Below, in pieces: positions 6,412-12,877 of a stretch of 14,097 nucleotides of DNA (its first letter is position 1; the number at the start of each line of letters is the position of its first letter). Below the pieces are notes generated by a model that was given only the letters and a program-made list of their open reading frames with translations, made no database searches and was not told the DNA's origin. The stretch comes from an uncultured Oceanobacillus sp. (GTDB taxonomy: Bacteria; Bacillota; Bacilli; Bacillales; Amphibacillaceae), in assembly GCA_938004015.1 (NCBI GenBank), contig CALKWU010000071.1:1-14097 (forward strand), read 5' to 3'. Both the position numbers and the translations under genes were made by a program.

Positions 6412-7557
6412 ATGAAAATTGTTTCCATCGAACCGACACCGAGCCCACATTCGATGAAAATCAATGTGAATGAAGAATTGCCGGCGGGTGAAAATTATAA
6501 TTATAAAAGTAGCGATGATTTGACGGACGCCCCGGAATACGTCCGGAAACTATTTGAGATTGAGGGTGTAAAAAACATTTACCGGGTCGTCGATTTTATT
6601 GCGCTTGCCAGAGCACCAAAAGTCCCTTGGGAAGAGATTTTGCCGCAAGTGAGGGATGTCCTTGGTACCGAGGAATCGTTGGAAGAATTAGAATTTGTCG
6701 CAGCGAACGAACCAAAACAAGATTACGGTCAAGTGAACGTCTTCATTCAATTTTTCCGAGGCATTCCGATTCAAGTGAAATTGGAAGAAGGCGACGAAGA
6801 GATGCGTTTCGGTCTGCCGGAACGATTCCAAGAAGCAATCATGAAAGCTTCGGCCGCTTCGGAAAACATCATTTTTGAACGGAAATGGGTGGAACAAGAT
6901 CCCCGATATGGGAGCCGAGATGAGATCGGTGAAGAGGTCGTTGAAGAAATCACGGCAGCTTATGATCAAGAGCGATTAGATCAACTTGTGGAATTAGCAC
7001 TTGCCAACCGGGATGCTTCGGAATTGGAACAAAATCAAGATGATGATATCCCGTTAAGTGTATTGGACGACCCAGATTGGAAAGTACGTTATGCAGCTCT
7101 TGATAAAATCATTGAGCCGACCTTGAAGCATCTGCCGCTCCTCGATAAAGCGTTGGATGACGAGAAATCTTCCATCCGGCGCTTGGCAACGGCTTATCTT
7201 GGCATGATTGAGGAACCGGAAGTATTGCCTTATCTTTATAAAGCATTGAAAGACAAGGCCGTGAATGTGAGGAGAACGGCTGGCGATTGCTTATCCGACC
7301 TCGGGTTTAAAGAAGCGATTCCGGAAATGATTAAATCGTTGGACGATCCGAGCCGACTTGTCCGTTGGCGAGCCGCGATGTTTTTATATGAAGTCGGCGA
7401 TGAGAGCGCCATTCCAGCGTTGGAAAGAAAAGTGGACGACCCTGAATTCGAAGTACGCATGCAAGTGAAACTGGCTCTTGAACGAATCAAAGGCGGCGAA
7501 GAAGCGAAAGGCTCTGTTTGGCATCAAATGACCCAAGCGATTACAAAAAAAGATTAA
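6412..7557 (+). CDS. cvfC: Conserved virulence factor C-like HEAT-repeat protein (YpgR/CvfC)
   Basis: A 381-residue soluble protein. Residues 1-85 form an NFU-type N-terminal domain (SIEPTPSPHSMKINVN at 5-20, then a segment around YVRKLFEIEGVKNIYRVVDFIALAR). No CxxC iron-sulfur motif of true Nfu scaffolds is present. Residues 86-205 are an acidic linker domain. Residues 213-360 are about five HEAT/PBS-lyase-type repeats, with the recurring pattern DDP..VR..A...L. This order is that of Staphylococcus CvfC and Bacillus YpgR (about 377 aa). CvfC was named for reduced virulence of mutants; the molecular role is unclear and protein-protein scaffolding is likely. The ribosome site TTAGGAGG (6399-6406) is strong. 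It lies 24 bases after yueI, and a terminator follows 7 bases after its stop. Confidence 0.9.
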   Translation: MKIVSIEPTPSPHSMKINVNEELPAGENYNYKSSDDLTDAPEYVRKLFEIEGVKNIYRVVDFIALARAPKVPWEEILPQVRDVLGTEESLEELEFVAANEPKQDYGQVNVFIQFFRGIPIQVKLEEGDEEMRFGLPERFQEAIMKASAASENIIFERKWVEQDPRYGSRDEIGEEVVEEITAAYDQERLDQLVELALANRDASELEQNQDDDIPLSVLDDPDWKVRYAALDKIIEPTLKHLPLLDKALDDEKSSIRRLATAYLGMIEEPEVLPYLYKALKDKAVNVRRTAGDCLSDLGFKEAIPEMIKSLDDPSRLVRWRAAMFLYEVGDESAIPALERKVDDPEFEVRMQVKLALERIKGGEEAKGSVWHQMTQAITKKD

Positions 7558-7563
7558 TAGATT

Positions 7564-7600
7564 AGACTCCCGAAGATTGACGTCTTCAGGAGTCTTTTTT
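7564..7600 (+). terminator. Rho-independent terminator after cvfC
   Basis: AGACTCC (7564-7570) pairs with GGAGTCT (7589-7595), one mismatch, then GAAGA with TCTTC, a 6-base loop and a T-run to 7600. Confidence 0.9.
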
Positions 7601-7604
7601 CTAT

Positions 7605-7633
7605 TTAAGTATGAAATATCCGAGGTTTATAAT
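7605..7633 (+). promoter_or_regulatory. Candidate sigma-A promoter of the isomerase gene
   Basis: A perfect TATAAT lies at 7628-7633, with a weak TTAAGT 17 bases upstream (7605-7610). It is placed just behind the cvfC terminator and 44 bases before the ATG. Confidence 0.45.
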
Positions 7634-7676
7634 AGAATAATATGAAAATCGAATACTATTCAAAGGAGAGAAAGCG

Positions 7677-8495
7677 ATGAGTCATTCCATCGGCATGTCC
7701 GGCAGCACGATCTTAACCGATCCAAAAAAATTCTCGGAGTTATTCCAATTCGAACATGTTCGTCATATCGAAATCGGCGAATTTCCTGATGAAGCAGCCT
7801 TTCAAGATTTTTTGGATATGTTCAGAAAGAAAAAAATGTCATTCGGTCTCCATTCCCCATTATTCCGCAACAAAAGTAAATACGATTTACTTGAAAAAGT
7901 ACAATTTGAGCCGGAAACAGCTTGGAAACAATTTGCAGCAGAAGTTGAACGGATGAGCCAATTGGGAGCAGAATATGTCTTAGTCCATTTTCCTTATTTC
8001 AAAAAAGAAACGACGAAAGACACGGATGCAATCATTGAACATGGATTAAGAAGATTAAAGCAGCTCCAAGAACAATTTTCGATTCCCATCGTTTGTGAGC
8101 CAAAACTTGGTATGAATTGCTCGCCTTTTGGCATCCAGGCACTGGACAATTACCCCATACATATATGGGAAAAGTACGGAATAAACTTATGTATCGATAT
8201 CGGTGATTACCAAATTGCAACCGGGGATGCGGCCATCGATTACATTAAAAAGTGGCAGGAATTTATAAAAGTTGTGCATTTGCATAATGTAGAATTTCAG
8301 AACGATCAATATTTTTGGGTTCCAATCCATCCATCGCATGATAATCCTTCCTATTTTCATGTAAGGGAGATGATTGAACAGCTTGCGAAAAGTCCCGATG
8401 TCTTTTTTGTGTTAGAGCATACCCCTCATAGCCAACCGACAGTAGAGTTTGTAAACGAAGGAATCGAATGGTTGATGGATCTTATCGATAAATAG
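7677..8495 (+). CDS. Sugar phosphate isomerase/epimerase (xylose isomerase-like TIM barrel)
   Basis: A complete 272-residue cytoplasmic protein of the AP endonuclease 2/xylose isomerase-like TIM-barrel superfamily. Barrel-strand ends carry the expected polar residues: IEIGEF (31-36), FGLHSP with His59, LVHFPY with His104, VCEPK with Glu141, CIDIGDY with Asp174 and Asp177, VHLHNV with His201/His203, and FVLEHTP with Glu247. The Glu141/Asp174/His203/Glu247 set is the likely metal site (inference by superfamily pattern). The actual substrate is not readable, and such proteins are often over-annotated as DNA repair enzymes or hexose isomerases. AAAGGAGAG at 7662-7670 precedes the ATG by 6 bases. 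It has its own promoter candidate. No terminator separates it clearly from the next gene, which has its own strong promoter. Confidence 0.85.
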   Translation: MSHSIGMSGSTILTDPKKFSELFQFEHVRHIEIGEFPDEAAFQDFLDMFRKKKMSFGLHSPLFRNKSKYDLLEKVQFEPETAWKQFAAEVERMSQLGAEYVLVHFPYFKKETTKDTDAIIEHGLRRLKQLQEQFSIPIVCEPKLGMNCSPFGIQALDNYPIHIWEKYGINLCIDIGDYQIATGDAAIDYIKKWQEFIKVVHLHNVEFQNDQYFWVPIHPSHDNPSYFHVREMIEQLAKSPDVFFVLEHTPHSQPTVEFVNEGIEWLMDLIDK

Positions 8496-8526
8496 AGGGT
8501 CATCCAAACTGGATATTGTTGGAAAC

Positions 8527-8555
8527 TTTACACAAGGTAAGCGGTTTCATATAAT
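8527..8555 (+). promoter_or_regulatory. Strong sigma-A promoter of acetoacetyl-CoA synthetase
   Basis: TTTACA at 8527-8532, exactly 17 bases, then a perfect TATAAT at 8550-8555, 37 bases before the ATG. This is the best sigma-A match in the window. Its spacer is filled by the cre-like site. Confidence 0.85.
8536..8549 (+). promoter_or_regulatory. cre (CcpA operator) in the promoter spacer
   Basis: GGTAAGCGGTTTCA fits the cre consensus TGWNANCGNTNWCA at 13 of 14 positions; only the first base differs. It ends immediately before the -10 box. CcpA binding here would block RNA polymerase when preferred sugars are present. Related acyl-CoA synthetase and acetoin genes in Bacillus are known CcpA targets, so the placement makes biological sense. 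Found by eye. Confidence 0.65.
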
Positions 8556-8592
8556 GAAAGTGATGTAGATTTGGATACGAGGAGGGGTTGGG

Positions 8593-10575
8593 ATGGAACA
8601 TATTCAAGAGGGTACGTTATTATGGGAACCATCGGAAGAGAGAAAAACAAAAAGCGAATTGCATGCATTCATGACATGGTTGAAAAAAGAACGAAATTTA
8701 TCATTCGATACGTATGAAGAACTATGGAACTGGTCCGTCACTGATTTGGAAGATTTTTGGGAGTCGGTATGGAACTATTTCGATATCCAAGCAAAAACAC
8801 CCTATCATACTGTCCTCTCTGAACGGAAAATGCCTGGGGCAACATGGTTTCAAGGGGCAACCCTCAATTATACGGAGCATGTTTTCAGAAATAGAGATTG
8901 GGACAAGACAGCAATCATCCATACTGCCGAAGTACGACCAGAACTTGAGGAAGTAAGCTGGGGAAAACTTTATAACGATACGTTGGCTCTACAAGAAACC
9001 CTGAAAAAACTCGGCGTCAAAAAAGGCGATCGCATCGTCAGTTACAGCGCGAACAATTATGAAACGATCGTTGCTTTTTTAGCGGTTGCGAGTCTCGGTG
9101 CGATCTGGTCCAGTGCATCACCGGATTTTGGGACGCAAAGTGTCATCGACCGCTTTAAACAAATCGATCCGAAAGTGATGTTCACCGTCGATGGATATCG
9201 TTATGGCGGGAAGGAGTTCAATCGCATGGACACCGTCGAAGCAATCCAAGCGGAACTCCCATCACTGGAAGCGACGATCACGATTCCTTATTTACAGGAA
9301 GATGCGGATTTTTCCAATCTGAAAAATCCAATCCCGTGGGAAAAAGCCGTCGCAGGCACAAATGCAAAAGAACTGACTTATGAACACGTTGAATTCAATG
9401 AACCGCTATGGATTCTATTCTCTTCCGGTACAACAGGAAAACCTAAACCGATTGTACATAGCCAAGGCGGAATTTTGCTCGAACATTTGAAAGCGTTGAC
9501 CTTCCATTGTGATTTGGATGAAGATGACCGGTTTTTCTGGTTCACGACGACCGGATGGATGATGTGGAATTTCCTCGTCGGCGGACTGCTTACCGGTACA
9601 ACGATCATCCTTTATGATGGGAATCCGGCTTATCCATCCACCGACACGTTGTGGAAACTAGCAGAAGAGACAAAAATGACCTTATTCGGTACTAGTGCAA
9701 GCTACATTACCGCTTGTATGAAAGACGGTATCGTCCCGAAAGAGAAATTCGACTTGAGTGCATTAGAAAACATCAGCTCAACTGGTTCCCCGCTTCCACC
9801 AGAAGGCTTTCAATGGTGTTATGACAACGTGAAAAAAGATTTATGGATCGCTTCGGTCAGTGGCGGCACGGACGTTTGCACCGCTTTCGTCATCGGTGCA
9901 CCGATTTTGCCGGTTTATGCCGGGGAACTGCAATGCCGCGGGTTAGGAGCAAAGGTGGAAAGCTTTGATGACAGTGGATCTGCTTGCATCAATGAAGTCG
10001 GTGAACTTGTGTTGACGGAGCCTTTCCCGTCCATGCCGATCTATTTCTGGAATGATCCAGACGGCTCACGCTTACATGAAAGTTACTTTGACATGTTTAC
10101 TGGCATCTGGAGTCATGGCGATTACATTAAGGTGACCGACCGGGGCACTTGTGTCATTTACGGGCGTTCTGATGCGACGATCAACCGGGGCGGAATCCGC
10201 ATCGGAACGAGCGAAATTTACCGGGCTGTCGATAAAATTCCCGAAGTGGAAGATAGCTTAATCGTCGATATTCCGTCTCCATCCGGGGATTCGATGACCC
10301 CATTATTCGTCGTCTTAAAGGAAGGCTATCAACTCACTGACGATTTGAAAAAAGAAATTAAAAAGCATATTCGGGAATACTGCTCACCAAGACATGTGCC
10401 GACTGAAATTTATGCCGCTCCAGACCTCCCGAAAACATTGAACGGTAAAAAACTGGAAGTCCCGGTGAAGAAAATTCTCATGGGCGAGCCTGTGGAACGA
10501 GTCGTCAACAAAGGTTCCCTCGGAAATGAAGCGGCCCTCGATTTCTTTTTGGACTTTGCGGAAAAAATCAAATAA
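8593..10575 (+). CDS. Acetoacetyl-CoA synthetase (acetoacetate-CoA ligase)
   Basis: A complete 660-residue ANL-superfamily enzyme: acetoacetate + ATP + CoA gives acetoacetyl-CoA, AMP and PPi (EC 6.2.1.16), feeding ketone bodies or acetoacetate into central metabolism. The N-terminal acyl-CoA synthetase cap is at 40-100. The AMP-binding P-loop is SSGTTGKPKP (277-286). Other signatures are TTTGWMMWN, GDYIKVTDRG with Asp510 binding ribose, YGRSDATINRGG with Arg525 (about 523-534), and the C-terminal LNGKK with catalytic Lys619. Length and the start WEPSEE fit acetoacetyl-CoA synthetases better than acetyl-CoA synthetases. The ribosome site AGGAGGGG (8581-8588) precedes the ATG. It has its own strong promoter with a cre site, and a terminator behind it. 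It is not in an operon with 3-ketoacid pathway genes here. Confidence 0.93.
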   Translation: MEHIQEGTLLWEPSEERKTKSELHAFMTWLKKERNLSFDTYEELWNWSVTDLEDFWESVWNYFDIQAKTPYHTVLSERKMPGATWFQGATLNYTEHVFRNRDWDKTAIIHTAEVRPELEEVSWGKLYNDTLALQETLKKLGVKKGDRIVSYSANNYETIVAFLAVASLGAIWSSASPDFGTQSVIDRFKQIDPKVMFTVDGYRYGGKEFNRMDTVEAIQAELPSLEATITIPYLQEDADFSNLKNPIPWEKAVAGTNAKELTYEHVEFNEPLWILFSSGTTGKPKPIVHSQGGILLEHLKALTFHCDLDEDDRFFWFTTTGWMMWNFLVGGLLTGTTIILYDGNPAYPSTDTLWKLAEETKMTLFGTSASYITACMKDGIVPKEKFDLSALENISSTGSPLPPEGFQWCYDNVKKDLWIASVSGGTDVCTAFVIGAPILPVYAGELQCRGLGAKVESFDDSGSACINEVGELVLTEPFPSMPIYFWNDPDGSRLHESYFDMFTGIWSHGDYIKVTDRGTCVIYGRSDATINRGGIRIGTSEIYRAVDKIPEVEDSLIVDIPSPSGDSMTPLFVVLKEGYQLTDDLKKEIKKHIREYCSPRHVPTEIYAAPDLPKTLNGKKLEVPVKKILMGEPVERVVNKGSLGNEAALDFFLDFAEKIK

Positions 10576-10583
10576 CGTTTATG

Positions 10584-10627
10584 CAAGGCTTGGGAAAGGG
10601 GTTGGGTTTTTCCAAGCCTTGTTATTT
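10584..10627 (+). terminator. Hairpin terminator after acetoacetyl-CoA synthetase
   Basis: A perfect 10-bp stem CAAGGCTTGG (10584-10593) with CCAAGCCTTG (10612-10621), extended inward by a GAAA/TTTT block. The T-tail (TTATTT) is short. Its right arm abuts the stop codon of the minus-strand small gene at 10622. Confidence 0.7.
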
Positions 10628-10780
10628 GACCGGTTTGCGGAAAAAGATATAATACGCCAAATAAAACAAAAACGCGCTGCCGACAATTGCTAGAATGTTA
10701 TCCCAATAAAAATACAGCAAAGGAATCGGCAACAAGAACAGATAAAACACTCCCCAAATGATTCGTTGCCATTTTGGCAT
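10622..10780 (-). CDS. Small two-helix membrane protein, 52 aa
   Basis: A 52-residue basic membrane protein, short enough to be missed by usual length cut-offs. It begins MPKWQRIIWG and ends FFRKPVK. Two hydrophobic helices are visible, about 7-25 (rich in Phe/Leu/Pro) and 28-46 (Leu/Ala/Phe/Tyr). Charges at both ends predict the N- and C-termini on the same, cytoplasmic, side. The ATG (10778-10780) has a strong ribosome site (GGAGGGGG on the minus strand), which is the best evidence that it is real. It lies 32 bases after the four-helix gene on the same strand with no terminator between, so it is probably the last gene of that operon. I do not recognise a family. Confidence 0.7.
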   Translation of the reverse strand: MPKWQRIIWGVFYLFLLPIPLLYFYWDNILAIVGSAFLFYLAYYIFFRKPVK

Positions 10781-10812
10781 GCTACCCCCTCCAATCTCTT
10801 TGAAATTGTTAT

Positions 10813-11244
10813 TTATTCATCTTCAAGTTCTTCATTCTGTTTTTTCCGCAAATGATAGATATAGAAAATCGGCACAATGCCACAGACAAAAATGATTCCC
10901 CCGAAAATCACGCCATCCAACATTCCAAAACCATCCGACAACGCGACAAGGATTCCAACGCCTAGCGTAATTGCAATCAAGACGGAAATAGAAATCCATA
11001 ATCCCCTTTTCGGTGATTTTTCCCCGGTCTCATGTTCCACACTAATATTCATCGATAAATAACCCAATACGACTGCGGTTATCAGAAAAACGATCCAGAG
11101 CGGATTGCTCGTCATGCCCTCCATCCCTTTCGTGACGAGGTCATAACCTAAAATTGCGATAATTCCAATCGTTTGTACGATAAAAGCGATACGGATGTTG
11201 TTCAGATTTCTTAATATCAAACGTTCGTCCCTAATTTTTTTCAC
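10813..11244 (-). CDS. Four-helix membrane protein paired with HTH regulator
   Basis: A 143-residue integral membrane protein. Four hydrophobic segments: about 17-37, 48-67, 82-102 and 109-131, separated by short loops (a charged EHETGEKSPKRG loop at 70-81) and ending in a charged tail KKQNEELEDE. Start choice: a GTG at 11242-11244 has AGGAGG 9 bases upstream, inside the regulator gene. Upstream ATGs in this frame (11262 and further) either contain or precede that ribosome site. The GTG start overlaps the regulator stop by 14 bases, so translational coupling is likely. HTH plus membrane-protein pairs are common in Bacillales and often form a sensor-like module; the specific function is unknown. 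Confidence 0.8.
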   Translation of the reverse strand: MKKIRDERLILRNLNNIRIAFIVQTIGIIAILGYDLVTKGMEGMTSNPLWIVFLITAVVLGYLSMNISVEHETGEKSPKRGLWISISVLIAITLGVGILVALSDGFGMLDGVIFGGIIFVCGIVPIFYIYHLRKKQNEELEDE

Positions 11245-11449
11245 GTTCAAAATCCTCCTCATCCACCCAAAATAAGTCATCCAATGTTTTATTGAGAACG
11301 TAGCAAATTTGCAGACATAACTTCAACGTCGGATTATATGTTCCTTTCTCAATCAAACTGATCGTTTGTCGGGTGACACCTACTTTATCTGCCAACTGCT
11401 GTTGCGTTAAATCCATGGACACACGGGCAATTTTCAATCGATTCCTCAC
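11231..11449 (-). CDS. Small HTH regulator, Cro/CI (XRE) type
   Basis: A 72-residue DNA-binding protein, essentially one HTH_3 domain. LTQQQLADKVGVTRQTIS (14-31) is the helix-turn-helix; IEKGTYNPTL (33-42) is the conserved loop after the recognition helix; the tail LDDLFWVDEED is acidic. Start choice: a GTG at 11447-11449 follows GAGGAGG with 10 bases between and gives the family N-terminus VRNRLKIARVSMDLTQQ. An upstream ATG (11506) would add 19 unlikely residues. It is the first gene of an apparent three-gene operon with two membrane proteins. Two palindromes at its promoter make autorepression likely. Confidence 0.9.
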   Translation of the reverse strand: MRNRLKIARVSMDLTQQQLADKVGVTRQTISLIEKGTYNPTLKLCLQICYVLNKTLDDLFWVDEEDFEREKN

Positions 11450-11467
11450 AAAACCATCGCCTCCTCG

Positions 11468-11526
11468 ATGTAAACTATATATTACATTATACAATATACC
11501 TGACATTTTGCAATATATATTTTACA
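11468..11526 (-). promoter_or_regulatory. Pair of operator-like palindromes at the regulator promoter
   Basis: Site one (11468-11487) is ATGTAA-N8-TTACAT-like with about 16 of 20 symmetric positions; site two (11509-11526) shows about 14 of 18. Both read ATGTAA-AT-rich-TTTACA/TTGCA on the minus strand and their centres are about 40 bp apart (roughly four helical turns). Site two overlaps the -35 box, and site one abuts the -10 box. Candidate operators for the adjacent HTH protein (inference). AT-richness makes chance symmetry a real possibility. Confidence 0.4.
11486..11513 (-). promoter_or_regulatory. Sigma-A promoter of the HTH-membrane operon
   Basis: On the minus strand: TTGCAA (11508-11513), 16 bases, and a perfect TATAAT (11486-11491). 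It lies 37 bases before the GTG start. The -35 box matches 4 of 6 bases. Confidence 0.6.
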
Positions 11527-11530
11527 TTTG

Positions 11531-11564
11531 TAATAAAAAAGTGCCGATCCTTGGTGGATCGCAC
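11531..11564 (-). terminator. Minus-strand rho-independent terminator at the array edge
   Basis: GTGCCGATCC (11541-11550) pairs with GGATCGCAC (11556-11564) with one bulged C. On the minus strand it is followed by TTTTTTATTA (11540 down to 11531). The plus strand lacks a T-run. It would end transcripts coming leftward through the repeat array and insulate the HTH operon from them. Confidence 0.65.
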
Positions 11565-11603
11565 ATATATTAGTCTTAATATTCATTTAGACAGACAATT
11601 GGG

Positions 11604-11897
11604 TGAGCGCTTGGAAAAGTGGCATGAGCGATTAGCACCGAGGGGCGAGCGATTTCACTTGGGACATGAGCGATTTTGCACGGGACATGAGTGCATAGAG
11701 CCTAGGCACGAGCGCTTTGACATGGTTCCCGAGCGGGTAAACAGCACTCACGAGCGCTTTCGTGCCGTCCATGAGCAGATTAAGAGGTTGCTCGAGCGTT
11801 TTCCTCCCAATCGTGAGCGCCCAGCGGTCCATCATGAGCGGGTAGAACTACTTCATGAGCGCATTTTACCCGAACATGAGCGGGTAAATTTGCAAGC
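11604..11897. repeat. 14-unit tandem array, exact 21-bp period, core CAYGAGCGNTT
   Basis: Fourteen consecutive units start with a pyrimidine and GAGCG at 11605, 11626, 11647, 11668, 11689, 11710, 11731, 11752, 11773, 11794, 11815, 11836, 11857 and 11878: every step is exactly 21. Two cores are altered (GAGTG at 11689, GAGCA at 11773). The preceding two bases are CA before nine of fourteen cores, and the following bases favour NTT. The rest of each unit is highly diverged. The stretch is visibly more GC-rich than its flanks. The plus strand stays open as heptads (pattern xERF) from a TTG at 11551 to 11943, but there is no ribosome site, and I do not call it a gene. 21 bp equals two DNA turns. 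It is not a CRISPR: units are too short and the core is only about 6-11 bases. No named family recognised. Confidence 0.9.
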
Positions 11898-12003
11898 TTT
11901 TGGATACATGACATACAATGGCTTGTTTTGTTTTTCTTTTTAGGATCAAGTCTAGGGAACGATTTATAATCCGATTAGTTACGGAATAGCCTCGTTTTGG
12001 GGT

Positions 12004-12846
12004 TTACTCCTGAACCTTTTGAAAGTCCCTCACCATCTGATTAAATCTATCTTTTTCCTCGATAAATGGGCTATGGTTACTGAAATGAAATGGATATAAT
12101 GTGGAGTTCGGTAAATGATCGTGGATCTCTTCTGAAAAAACAAAAGGACATTGGGCATCATGAACGCCACAATATACAAAGACCGGTATTATAATATTCT
12201 TCAATTGTTCGACGATATTATAGGTCGGCAACTCTTTATACGAATAATAATCCAATCGCTTCGCCACGGTACGCCCACTGCTCGGCCGCTTAAAATATTC
12301 CTCCCTCTTTTCCGGGCGATACAAAGACATATTTGACCATTCGATATTCGCCTGTCTTCTTTTCTCTCTATCCATAGATGTCTTCAAGATATCCAAAATC
12401 TCCAACACTCTTTGATTAAGTGGTGATTTCAGACAATACATGCTCCCTGGATGTTCCATATATTGATTGGAAGCGGCGGCACCACCAATGATCATTTTAT
12501 TCAGTGATTTTTGGGATAAAATACCGTATTTCAAACCAAGCATCCTTCCTGTGGAATGTCCGCCGAATGCCCATTGCTTATATCCAAGCATCTCTCTGAT
12601 CGCCTCCAAATCATAGACTGTTTCTTCCATTCCCAATAAATGCTCTTCTTCCGCTTTACATGAACTCCCTGCTTCCCGTAAATTCACTAATAAGACTGTA
12701 AAGTAGTCGGTAAACGCATCCGCAAAGTAGTTCCCCAGCTCATTAAATTCACTGTATAAATGCGTGATGCAGATTGGCTCACCTTTGCCTTTCAGAAAAA
12801 TTTCAAAATTGCCTCGTGCCGTAGCAACGATTTCACGTTTCCACAT
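12004..12846 (-). CDS. Alpha/beta hydrolase
   Basis: A 280-residue protein of the alpha/beta hydrolase fold, cytoplasmic (no signal). The nucleophile elbow is GGHSTG with Ser98; the acid is Asp230 in YCGVHDAQCP; the base is His258 in SNHSPFIEE. The oxyanion side is suggested by the early THLYSEF segment. The cap region (about 125-200) is charged. Substrate unknown; proline iminopeptidase-like or esterase-like activity is possible. Start choice: the ATG at 12844-12846 has GGAG 8 bases upstream, whereas the GTG 6 codons earlier has none. There is no terminator directly behind its stop; the first minus-strand hairpin is the one at 11541-11564, beyond the 21-bp array, so the array may lie in its 3' untranslated region. 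Confidence 0.9.
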   Translation of the reverse strand: MWKREIVATARGNFEIFLKGKGEPICITHLYSEFNELGNYFADAFTDYFTVLLVNLREAGSSCKAEEEHLLGMEETVYDLEAIREMLGYKQWAFGGHSTGRMLGLKYGILSQKSLNKMIIGGAAASNQYMEHPGSMYCLKSPLNQRVLEILDILKTSMDREKRRQANIEWSNMSLYRPEKREEYFKRPSSGRTVAKRLDYYSYKELPTYNIVEQLKNIIIPVFVYCGVHDAQCPFVFSEEIHDHLPNSTLYPFHFSNHSPFIEEKDRFNQMVRDFQKVQE

Positions 12847-12877
12847 GTTCCCATCTCCAATCACTTAAATTGATTCA

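Noticed and set aside
11450..11506. Upstream ATG start (11506) for the HTH regulator
   Set aside because: It would lie within the promoter region and place the palindromes inside the coding region; the GTG at 11449 has the proper ribosome site.
11604..11897. CRISPR array
   Set aside because: Units are 21 bp in total with only a 6-11 base core, spacers are 10-15 bases, and no cas genes are in the window.
11604..11897. Array of CcpA cre sites
   Set aside because: The inner AGCGNT resembles the cre centre, but the flanking TG and CA positions are absent in nearly all units.
11891..11941. Plus-strand terminator after the array
   Set aside because: CAAGC/GCTTG gives a stem of only 5 bp with a 23-base loop; the T-rich stretch alone is not enough.
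11551..11943. A 130-codon plus-strand frame across the array as a heptad-repeat protein gene
   Set aside because: It starts at a TTG inside a terminator hairpin, has no ribosome site, and the repeat conservation is better explained at nucleotide level. It stays possible and is discussed under findings.
12847..12864. Upstream GTG start for the alpha/beta hydrolase
   Set aside because: It has no ribosome site and its codons contain the GGAG that serves the ATG at 12846.
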